A stretch of DNA of 8,227 nt. Origin: JBBDWJ01 sp040902925. GTDB taxonomy: Bacteria; Acidobacteriota; Terriglobia; Bryobacterales; UBA6623. The notes below the pieces were generated by a model, which saw only the letters and a list, made by a program, of their open reading frames with translations, did no database searches and had not been told where the DNA came from. Of the stretch, positions 1 through 6,634 are shown piece by piece. The stretch is from the NCBI GenBank assembly GCA_040902925.1, contig JBBDWJ010000046.1:1-8227 (forward strand), written 5' to 3'. The translations under genes were made by a program, and so were the position numbers. The stretch's first letter is position 1; every line of letters starts with the position of its first letter.

Positions 1-2025
1 GACTCGCTCGAGAAAGCGCAGCCGGTTTCCGCGCCGTTCACGCTCAACGGGACGCTCGACGACGCCGATCGCGACTTTTACCGCCTGTCGGGTGTGAAAG
101 GGCAGGCGGTGGTGCTCGAAGTCGAAGCGCGGCGCGTGGGCTCGGCCGTCGACCCGATGCTGGTCGTGCGCGACGCCTCGGGGCAGGTCATGACGCGCAA
201 CAACGACGCCGCCGGAATCTGGCCCGACGCGCGTCTCGAATTCACCTTCCCAGCCGACGGCGACTACTTCGTGGAAATCCATGACGCCCGCTTCAGCGCG
301 CAGGCCCAAAACTTCTACCGGCTCAAGGCAGGGCCGCTGCAGTACGCCGAAAGCATGTTTCCGCTGGGCTGGAAGCGCGGCGAGGCGATCGAAGTCGAGC
401 TGTTCGGAGGCAATCTGGCGGCGCCCGTGAAGGTTCGTCCCGATCTTTCTGCAGCGGCCACGGCTTCGGGATACGCCGCGGTCAACGTGCCGGGAGAAAT
501 GGTCAGCCTGCCGTTCCACTTCGCCGTAAGCGACAGCAACGAGCTGCTGGAGCCGGCCGGCGGCGGTCCTTACACGCTGACGCCCGAAACGGTAGTCAAC
601 GGGCGAATCGCAAAGCCGGGCGAGGTGGACGAATACCGCTGGAAGGTCGAGCCCGGCCAGTCGTGGATGATCGAGACACAAGCGGCAGGTTTAGGCCCGT
701 CGCAGCTCTACACGCTGATCACGCTCTACGACGATAAAGGGAAAAAACTCGCTTCCGCCGGCGATCAGGAGCCCGAAGAGGCGTTGTCGTTCATTTCGTC
801 GACCGGCGAAACGTTCGGCGACCCACACCTGGGTTTCCAGGTCCCCGATGGCGTCCGCGAGATTCGCCTCAGTGTCGAGGACCTGCTCGAGCGCGGCGGC
901 CCTGGCTTTTCTTACCGGCTCAGCGCTCGCCGCCAGCCGCCCGATTTCCGGCTGACCTTGGTGACGCCGTACGTGAACATTCCACAACAAGGCAGCGCGC
1001 TCGTTCCGGTCACGCTCGACCGCCGCGGGTATATGGGGTTGGTGGAATTGAAGCTCGACGGGCTGCCCGACGATATTACCGTTCACGGCGGGCACATCCC
1101 GGCTGAATTCGGTGGTATGACTACCGCGCGAACGTCGCGGCGGGGTGTGCTTGTGCTGACACCTAAACCTGGCGCCCAGCCGCGGCAGCTCGAGTTGAAG
1201 GCTTACGGCGAGGGGCGCACTGAAGCGGGCGAAGTGATTCGCCGCGACGCCCAGGCGCCAGGGTTGATTACGGGCGTCCGTGGCAGGGGGCAGGATGCGG
1301 TCACGGCCCCCTGGCTCGATGCGGCGCTGCCTGCGCGAGTCGTCGAGCCCGAGCCCGCCGTCCTGGAGGTCACCTCGCCGCTGCGGGTGCGCCTGATTCA
1401 GGGCATGGAGCACGAGATTCGCTGGGCCTTCAACACCCGGGCGGGAGGAGTCGAGCAGACGTCCAAAGTGACCACAACGAACGAGCCAGCCGTTGGCAAC
1501 CTGCGGGTCATCGGCGGCGGTCAGGTGAAGACGGGCGACAAGGCCGGAGTGTTCTACCTGCAAACGACGATGGGCACGCCCGCGATGGTGTTCGACATAG
1601 CTCTGAGCTGCGGCGTCGAGGTTGGCGGCCGCCCCATCACGATTACTTCGCCGGCGATCACTTTCGAGATCGTGCAGGGATACGACATTGAAGCGCCCCA
1701 GGAGCCGATCCGCATTTCGAGCGGCGGAAAAGCCGTGATCCGAGGCGCGCTCCACCGGCAGCCCGAATTCTCATCGCCGGTGACCTTGAAAGCGAACAAT
1801 CTGCCAGTCGGCGTGAGCTGTTCCACGGCCGAAATCCGCGATGCCGGGGTGTATCATCTAGATTGTGAGGCAGGCGCCGGCGTTGATCCTGGGGACTACG
1901 AGATCGAGCTAGCGGCGGCGTCGACGCTAGCCGGGCGCGACAAAGAAGCCGTGCCGTACACGATCCCGCCGGTGAGCGTAAAAATGGTCGTCGGCGGCGC
2001 TGGCCGCGTGGCCTCGGCGAAGTAA
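1..2025 (+). CDS. PPC-domain secreted beta-sandwich protein (5' end outside window)
   Basis: The reading frame is open from base 1, so the gene starts upstream; 674 residues are visible. Residues about 12-110 and 196-311 (counted from the first codon in the window) resemble bacterial pre-peptidase C-terminal (PPC) domains. Both begin with an NGxxxxxxxxDxYR/FYR pattern, continue with a GQ strand and a 'DP-L-V-D-G' or 'L-LYDDKGK' strand, and close with a D-Y/F strand. Between them, FPLGWKRGEAIEVEL then GGNL resembles the TIG-like strand common in planctomycete and Solibacter PPC proteins. The remaining ~360 residues are beta-rich Ig-like segments without a recognisable catalytic motif. The family is usually exported; the signal peptide would lie upstream. 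The pairing with the DUF1549/DUF1553 gene downstream fits known neighbourhoods. The role is unknown, perhaps adhesion or polymer binding in the envelope. A 12-bp tandem duplication covers its stop codon. Confidence 0.8.
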   Translation, partial: DSLEKAQPVSAPFTLNGTLDDADRDFYRLSGVKGQAVVLEVEARRVGSAVDPMLVVRDASGQVMTRNNDAAGIWPDARLEFTFPADGDYFVEIHDARFSAQAQNFYRLKAGPLQYAESMFPLGWKRGEAIEVELFGGNLAAPVKVRPDLSAAATASGYAAVNVPGEMVSLPFHFAVSDSNELLEPAGGGPYTLTPETVVNGRIAKPGEVDEYRWKVEPGQSWMIETQAAGLGPSQLYTLITLYDDKGKKLASAGDQEPEEALSFISSTGETFGDPHLGFQVPDGVREIRLSVEDLLERGGPGFSYRLSARRQPPDFRLTLVTPYVNIPQQGSALVPVTLDRRGYMGLVELKLDGLPDDITVHGGHIPAEFGGMTTARTSRRGVLVLTPKPGAQPRQLELKAYGEGRTEAGEVIRRDAQAPGLITGVRGRGQDAVTAPWLDAALPARVVEPEPAVLEVTSPLRVRLIQGMEHEIRWAFNTRAGGVEQTSKVTTTNEPAVGNLRVIGGGQVKTGDKAGVFYLQTTMGTPAMVFDIALSCGVEVGGRPITITSPAITFEIVQGYDIEAPQEPIRISSGGKAVIRGALHRQPEFSSPVTLKANNLPVGVSCSTAEIRDAGVYHLDCEAGAGVDPGDYEIELAAASTLAGRDKEAVPYTIPPVSVKMVVGGAGRVASAK

Positions 2026-2037
2026 TCGGCGAAGTAA
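2014..2037 (+). repeat. 12-bp perfect tandem repeat duplicating a stop codon
   Basis: TCGGCGAAGTAA occurs twice head to tail, at 2014-2025 and 2026-2037. The first copy encodes the last three residues (SAK) and the stop of the PPC protein. The second copy repeats SAK-stop in the same frame just beyond it. This is directly visible and looks like a recent slippage duplication; it gives a backup stop in frame. Confidence 0.9.
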
Positions 2038-2043
2038 ATGGGA

Positions 2044-2089
2044 AGCAGGCATATAGCCTGCTCGGGTGGCACAGGCAATCCTGCCTGTG
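2044..2089. repeat. Twin hairpin intergenic element (REP-like)
   Basis: Two inverted repeats lie 7 bp apart. The first has 7-bp arms, AGCAGGC (2044-2050) and GCCTGCT (2056-2062), around a 5-nt loop. The second has 8-bp arms, CACAGGCA (2070-2077) and TGCCTGTG (2082-2089), around a 4-nt loop. Both share the core AGGC/GCCT. Neither is followed by a T-run, so this is not a classical intrinsic terminator. It may be a dispersed intergenic palindromic element, or an RNA structure that tunes or protects the mRNA between the two genes. I recall similar 'GGCACAGGC...GCCTGTG' sequences from acidobacterial and verrucomicrobial intergenic regions, but could not check this. Confidence 0.7.
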
Positions 2090-2131
2090 AGACAAAGCCA
2101 GTCCACGCTGGAAATCAGAATTGGGTGCAAC

Positions 2132-4579
2132 ATGGGTATGAAGCAGAGGGTTGTGTGGAGCTTGGTAATGCTGGGGGCGTCCCTTCCCCTCGCCGCCGCG
2201 GACGCTGAAATCACCCGTATCGAAGTGCAGCCCTCCTCGCTCGTGCTTTTGGCGGCGGACCAGGGCCGCCATGTCCTCGTCAGCGGCCTCACTGCGGCCG
2301 GGGAGCGGATCGACCTCACGGCCGAAGCCCGCCTGGAACCGGCTGGCAACATCGTCAAAGTGGACGAGGGCTTGCTGTACGCGGTCCAACAAGGGGAAAC
2401 GAAGGTCACGGCGAGCGCCCGCGGCCAGTCCGCCGAATTCACCGTCAAAGTCGGCGACCTCAGCAGCCCGCATCCGCGCAGCTTCGTGCGCGACGTGGCG
2501 CCTATCCTTAACAAGTCCGGCTGCACAGCCGGGGCCTGCCACGGCTCGGCGAAGGGAAAGAACGGCTTCAAGCTCTCGCTGCGCGGCTACGACCCCGATT
2601 ACGACTACAAAGCGCTGCTGTTCGATATCTCCGGACGCCGCTTCAACCGCGTCAATCCCGCCGAAAGCCTGATGCTCTCCAAGCCGACGCAAGGCGTGCC
2701 GCACGAAGGCGGACTGCGCATCGAGCCCGGCTCGCGCTACGACAAGACCATTTCGCAGTGGATCTCCGAAGGCACGAAGTTCGGCGATCTCGACAAGGAC
2801 CGCGTCGAGACTCTCGAGGTGCTGCCCGCCGAGATCTTCATGCACCGGCCGGAGCTGAAACAGCGAGTTCTGGTCATTGCGCATTACGCTGACGGCTCGC
2901 TCCGCGACGTCACGCGCGAGGCGGTCGTGGAAAGCAGCGTGCCAACGATCGCGGAGGTCGGCGAGGGCGCCGTTGTCGAGGGAAAGCGCGTTGGCGAAGC
3001 CGCCGTTCTCGTGCGCTACGAGGGCAAGTTCACCACCTTGGCGGTGACGGTTCTGAATCCCGAGCCCGGCTTTGAGTGGACCGCGCTGCCGCAGTACAAC
3101 TACATCGACGAGCACATCGACTCCAAACTCGAGCGTCTCAAAATCCAGCCGGCGGCTATCGCCGATGACGCCGTCTTCGTCCGCCGCGTCTATCTCGACT
3201 TGGTAGGCATTCCGCCCACGCCCGAAGAAGCGCGCGCGTTCCTCAACGATCCCGCGCCGGCGCGCTCCAAGCGCGAGCGGCTGATCGGCGAGTTGATGGA
3301 GCGCAAGGAATTCATCGACCACTGGTCGCTGAAGTGGGGCGACCTGCTGCAGAGCAACCGCAAACACCTGGGCGAAAAAGGCACCTGGGCGTTCCGGCAA
3401 TGGATCCGCGACTCGCTCGCGGCCAATACGCCTTACGACCAGATGGTGCGCGAGCTGATTACGTCCAAGGGCAGCACCTACCAGAATCCGGCGGCGAATT
3501 TCTTCCGCGTCAACGACAACCCCAAAGTGGCGATGGAGAACACTACCCAGCTCTTCTTGGGGGTGCGGATGGTCTGCGCGCAGTGCCACGACCACCCGTT
3601 CGAGAAGTGGACCCAGAATCAGTATTACCAGCTCTCGGCGTTTTTCGCGGCCGTCGGCGTCAAGCCGGGCTTCGACAGCGATGAGGAGATCGTCTACCTG
3701 AAGCGGGATGGCTACGACGTGAAGCATCCCAAGAACAATCGCGCGGTCGCACCGCAGTATTTGGTGGCGAGCGCCGGCACTCCCCCGATCGCGGCGTTCG
3801 GCGACCGCCGGGAGGCGCTGGCCGAGTGGCTGACCTCGGAGAAGAATCCTTTCTTCGCTCGCGCCATCGTGAACCGCGTGTGGAGCTACTTTTTCGGCCG
3901 TGGCATCATCGATCCGGTCGATGATATTCGCGCCTCCAACCCGCCCGTGAATGAGGCCCTGCTCGAAGCGCTGGCCGACGACTTCGTCAAGCACAACTTC
4001 GATTTGCAGCACGTCATCCGGACGATCGCCAACTCGCGCACCTACCAGGCGGGCATCGAAGCCAACAAGTGGAACGAGAACGATGCAACCAACTTCTCGC
4101 GCTTCGTGCCGCGGCGGCTGACGGCCGAGTCGATTCTCGATGCGATCAGCATCGCGACCGGCTCGCGGCCGGAGTTCCCGGAAGTGCCGCCCGACTTTAC
4201 GGCGCAGGAATTGCCCGACCCGCACGTCGGCGCAGGCGGCTTTCTCGACATGTTCGGACGCCCCGAGCGCGAGTCTTCGTGTGAGTGCGAGCGCCGCGCC
4301 GAGATGAGCCTGCCCCAAGCGATGAACCTCGTCAATGGCCCGACGCTGGCCGAAGCGATTGCCGACCCGAAAGGCAGGGTGGCGCAAGCGATCCTGTCAG
4401 GCAAGACCAATCGCGAGGTGGTCGAAGACCTCTACCTAGCCGCGCTAAGCCGCCTGCCCACGGCGGCCGAGATGGATAACGCGCTCACTTACTTGAATAA
4501 AGGCCCCAGCCGGACGGCGCGTACGCAAGATCTGCTGTGGGCGCTGGTCAACAGCAACGCGTTCCTGTTCAACCGGTAG
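2132..4579 (+). CDS. Exported Ig-like/cytochrome-type DUF1549-DUF1553 protein
   Basis: The protein has 815 residues from ATG 2132; a second ATG lies at 2138. A signal peptide fits residues 1 to ~24 (basic MKQR, hydrophobic core, then LAAADA). An Ig-like BIG2 region follows (~27-108), then a segment beginning RSFVRDVAPIL with a heme-type site CTAGACH (C131, C136, H137; CX4CH). A second BIG2-like stretch covers ~225-308. DUF1549 covers ~324-510, with the classic CAQCHDHPFEKW motif (C482, C485, H486). DUF1553 covers ~560-812 and ends in DLLWALVNSNAFLFNR, the usual family ending. These proteins are expanded in Planctomycetota and Solibacter-type acidobacteria. They are presumed periplasmic or surface c-type cytochrome-like proteins of unknown substrate. 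A GTG at 2066 would extend the frame through the hairpin element; I reject it because the signal peptide begins naturally at 2132/2138. The ribosome-binding site is weak (GGGTG just upstream). Confidence 0.88.
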   Translation: MGMKQRVVWSLVMLGASLPLAAADAEITRIEVQPSSLVLLAADQGRHVLVSGLTAAGERIDLTAEARLEPAGNIVKVDEGLLYAVQQGETKVTASARGQSAEFTVKVGDLSSPHPRSFVRDVAPILNKSGCTAGACHGSAKGKNGFKLSLRGYDPDYDYKALLFDISGRRFNRVNPAESLMLSKPTQGVPHEGGLRIEPGSRYDKTISQWISEGTKFGDLDKDRVETLEVLPAEIFMHRPELKQRVLVIAHYADGSLRDVTREAVVESSVPTIAEVGEGAVVEGKRVGEAAVLVRYEGKFTTLAVTVLNPEPGFEWTALPQYNYIDEHIDSKLERLKIQPAAIADDAVFVRRVYLDLVGIPPTPEEARAFLNDPAPARSKRERLIGELMERKEFIDHWSLKWGDLLQSNRKHLGEKGTWAFRQWIRDSLAANTPYDQMVRELITSKGSTYQNPAANFFRVNDNPKVAMENTTQLFLGVRMVCAQCHDHPFEKWTQNQYYQLSAFFAAVGVKPGFDSDEEIVYLKRDGYDVKHPKNNRAVAPQYLVASAGTPPIAAFGDRREALAEWLTSEKNPFFARAIVNRVWSYFFGRGIIDPVDDIRASNPPVNEALLEALADDFVKHNFDLQHVIRTIANSRTYQAGIEANKWNENDATNFSRFVPRRLTAESILDAISIATGSRPEFPEVPPDFTAQELPDPHVGAGGFLDMFGRPERESSCECERRAEMSLPQAMNLVNGPTLAEAIADPKGRVAQAILSGKTNREVVEDLYLAALSRLPTAAEMDNALTYLNKGPSRTARTQDLLWALVNSNAFLFNR

Positions 4580-4751
4580 GCAGGCCCAGAGCGGAACGTC
4601 GAAACCGATCCGTTGCCCCCGGCCTGTGGCTCTGAGCGGCTGACTCGCGAGCTGGCTTTCCGCCGGCCGCCCGTTATCCCGCTTATCCCCGCTCCTAGCC
4701 GTTCATCACTAACTTTGCCTCGTGCCGTAAGCCTCGGACTAGTCTCGGGGC
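4580..4751 (+). promoter_or_regulatory. Intergenic region likely to carry the hydrolase-kinase-regulator operon promoter
   Basis: These 172 bp separate the DUF1553 gene from the three-gene operon and show no U-tract terminator. Visible elements are a direct repeat TTATCCC at 4674-4680 and 4683-4689 (period 9), an 8-bp palindrome GACTAGTC at 4737-4744, and three CCGTT units at 4610, 4671 and 4699. The element at 4698-4706 (GCCGTTCAT) matches eight of nine positions of the LytTR half-site pattern as I remember it. No convincing -35/-10 pair is visible. The assignment as promoter region rests mainly on position. Confidence 0.35.
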
Positions 4752-4759
4752 ATGAGACT
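4741..4759 (+). promoter_or_regulatory. Hairpin enclosing the hydrolase start codon
   Basis: AGTCTC (4741-4746) pairs perfectly with GAGACT (4754-4759) around the 7-nt loop GGGGCAT. The loop holds the only Shine-Dalgarno-like G-run and the first two bases of the ATG at 4752, while the G of the ATG lies in the stem. Folding would hinder initiation of the first gene and, through coupling, of the two genes after it. The structure is visible; a regulatory effect is inferred. Confidence 0.4.
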
Positions 4760-5621
4760 CCTACTGCTCGCTATCACCTGCAGCACCGGGCTGCTGGCTC
4801 AGCAGCTTTTCCAAGTCAAGGTCACAGGCCACGGCCGGCCCATGATTCTGATCCCCGGGCTATCCTCGTCGGGGGAAGTCTGGAACTCGACGGTCGAACA
4901 CTATCAGGACCGCTACGAATGCCATGTGCTCACGGTAGCCGGATTTGCCGGCGTACCTCGCGTGGCAGGACCGATGCTCGAGCCGGTTCGGGATGCGATT
5001 GCAACCTACATCCAGCAGAAGAACCTGAATCGCCCGATCCTGGTCGGCCACAGCCTCGGCGGATACTGGGCATTGGCCGTCGCCACCAAGCATCCTGATC
5101 TGGCCGGACCGCTCGTCATTGTGGATGCTTACCCTTTCTTGGCCGGTCTGATGGATCCCGACGTAACGCCCGACCAAACCGCCGCCAACGCCGCCAAGAT
5201 GCGCGGCTACATGAGCCAGCAGTCGCAGGACATGTACGAGCGCTACGTGAAATCGGGGCTCAGTACGCGCCCCATGGTGAGCAAAGATGCCGACTTCGAA
5301 ACGCTGGTCGCCTGGGGGCTTGCCTCCGACCGCACTGCCGTCACCGACGCCATGAGCGAACTTTTCGCGGCCGATTTGCGCGCTGAAGTTGCCGCGATCG
5401 AAAGCCCGGCGCTGGTGCTAGGCGCCTGGATCGGCTACAAGCAGTACACCGACCACGACCGCACTGAAGCCAATCTGCGCCGCCAATACGCCAAGCTTGA
5501 GGGCGTCGAGATTCATGTCACCGACACCGCCAGCCACTTCATCATGTGGGATGATCCGGGCTGGATGTTCGCCCGGATGGATCAGTTCCTCGGCATGAGC
5601 AAGCCGACGAAATCGCAATGA
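4752..5621 (+). CDS. Secreted alpha/beta hydrolase
   Basis: This 289-residue alpha/beta-hydrolase-fold enzyme has a short signal peptide (MRLLLLAITCSTGLLA, likely cut near residue 16), so it probably acts in the periplasm or outside the cell. The HG oxyanion-hole motif lies at 27-28 (GHGRPMILIPGL). The nucleophile elbow is GHSLGG with S101. The catalytic histidine is probably H262 in ASHFIMWDDP. The acid is less clear: D125 follows the strand LVIVD, and D234/D236 lie farther on after the strand ending GAWIGYK. Substrate cannot be read from sequence; an ester, lactone or amide are all possible. The C at residue 10 is preceded by T, so a lipoprotein signal is unlikely. The stop overlaps the start of the histidine kinase by 4 bp (ATGA), indicating translational coupling. 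It is the first gene of a three-gene operon and its start codon sits in a hairpin. Confidence 0.9.
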   Translation: MRLLLLAITCSTGLLAQQLFQVKVTGHGRPMILIPGLSSSGEVWNSTVEHYQDRYECHVLTVAGFAGVPRVAGPMLEPVRDAIATYIQQKNLNRPILVGHSLGGYWALAVATKHPDLAGPLVIVDAYPFLAGLMDPDVTPDQTAANAAKMRGYMSQQSQDMYERYVKSGLSTRPMVSKDADFETLVAWGLASDRTAVTDAMSELFAADLRAEVAAIESPALVLGAWIGYKQYTDHDRTEANLRRQYAKLEGVEIHVTDTASHFIMWDDPGWMFARMDQFLGMSKPTKSQ

Positions 5622-6634
5622 TTTCCAGGAACACCGACTACTGGCTCTGCGAGATTCTGGGGTGGGGCGCCTACACGGCGTTCACGCTTACGTTTGCCGT
5701 GGCGCAGGCCGGCTGGAGCGCTGGTGTTGTTGCCCGCTACGGCTTGTTCTGGCTCTATAGCATCGCGTTGACGCACGGACTGCGGCGCATCATACGACAG
5801 CGGAAATGGTTGGAGTTGCCTCCGCTCCGCTGGCTTCCCCGGCTGCTGGGCGGGGCCGCCGTGGTCGGGACGATTCAGGCGCTGCTGGTGGTCGCCGTGG
5901 ACGCCGCGCTGAGCGGGAGCCTGGCCAACGCCACCGCGCTGCAGTTCGTATTGTTGTTGTGGCTGACATTTATCGGAGTCACCTTCCTGTGGTGCGTGCT
6001 GTATGCCGCCATTCGCCGCTACCGTGCATCGCTCGAGATGCAGCTGTCTCTGCGCGAGGCCGAGTTGCGGGCTCTGGAGGCCCAGCTCGATCCGCATTTT
6101 CTGTTCAACTGTCTAAACTCGATTCGTGGCATGATCGCGGAAAACCCGGCCGAGGCGCAGAACATGGTCACGCGGCTTGCCAACATTCTGCGGTACAACC
6201 TGCAGCGCGATCGTCAGCACACCATGCCGCTGGCGCGCGAGGTCGAGGTTGTTTCCGATTACCTCGCGCTAGAGTCGGCCCGTTTCGAAGAACGGCTGCG
6301 GGTGAAAATCGAAATCGAGCCCGGCGCCGAGGAAGTCCCTGTTCCCACGATGCTGCTGCAGACACTGGTGGAAAACAGCTTGAAGCATGGCATTCAGCCG
6401 CTTCCGGGCGGCGGGGAACTGCTGGTTCGGGCTCGCATCCGGCAGCAACTGCTGGTGATCGAAGTGGAAAACTCCGGCCATTTGCACGGATCGCAGTCCG
6501 ATGGCGCTGGCGTAGGACTTCTCAACGCCCGCCAGCGGTTGCGGCTGTTGTATGGCGAGCGCGCCGGGTTATGTTTGGCCGGCGGGGAAAACGGCCGTGT
6601 CAAAGCGAGTGTCGAGATTCCGGTCATCCCATGA
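5618..6634 (+). CDS. LytS-type membrane sensor histidine kinase
   Basis: The protein has 338 residues. The N-terminal part has about four hydrophobic segments (roughly 11-31, 37-54, 75-98 and 107-131) and no recognisable separate sensor domain, so sensing is probably by the membrane part. A short helical linker (~137-156) leads to the His_kinase (PF06580) motif LDPHFLFNCLNSIR, with phospho-acceptor H160. The GHKL ATPase part has the N-box LVENSLKHG (N253), VENSG (283-287) where the usual motif has Asp, and the glycine motif GAGVGLLNARQRL (296-308). It would phosphorylate the regulator encoded next. Both ends overlap neighbours by 4 bp (ATGA at 5618-5621 and 6631-6634). The ribosome-binding site is weak, so coupled re-initiation is likely. 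The signal is unknown; the preceding hydrolase is a candidate partner. Confidence 0.93.
   Translation: MISRNTDYWLCEILGWGAYTAFTLTFAVAQAGWSAGVVARYGLFWLYSIALTHGLRRIIRQRKWLELPPLRWLPRLLGGAAVVGTIQALLVVAVDAALSGSLANATALQFVLLLWLTFIGVTFLWCVLYAAIRRYRASLEMQLSLREAELRALEAQLDPHFLFNCLNSIRGMIAENPAEAQNMVTRLANILRYNLQRDRQHTMPLAREVEVVSDYLALESARFEERLRVKIEIEPGAEEVPVPTMLLQTLVENSLKHGIQPLPGGGELLVRARIRQQLLVIEVENSGHLHGSQSDGAGVGLLNARQRLRLLYGERAGLCLAGGENGRVKASVEIPVIP

Noticed and set aside
691..1755. A 354-codon minus-strand open frame opposite the PPC gene
   Set aside because: Same codon-aligned antisense effect; the sense strand carries two PPC-like domains.
1658..4387. A 909-codon open frame on the minus strand opposite the DUF1549 gene
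   Set aside because: It lies in the codon-aligned antisense phase of the DUF1549 gene, where stops arise only opposite TTA, CTA and TCA codons, which are rare in G+C-rich genes. Its translation is Arg/Ala/Val-rich with no domain, while the sense frame has clear family motifs.
4582..4634. Inverted segments AGGCC/GGCCT and CAGAGC/GCTCTG after the DUF1553 gene as a terminator
   Set aside because: The two pairings cross each other and the loops exceed 30 nt; no T-run follows.
4613..5098. A 161-codon plus-strand open frame starting with TTG in the intergenic region
   Set aside because: It overlaps the hydrolase in another frame, has low-complexity Pro/Arg/Ser content, no ribosome-binding site and no recognisable domain.
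5806..6630. Long in-frame upstream extension of the response regulator (502 residues)
   Set aside because: The extension is an out-of-frame shadow of the kinase gene; the receiver domain begins exactly at ATG 6631, which overlaps the kinase stop.
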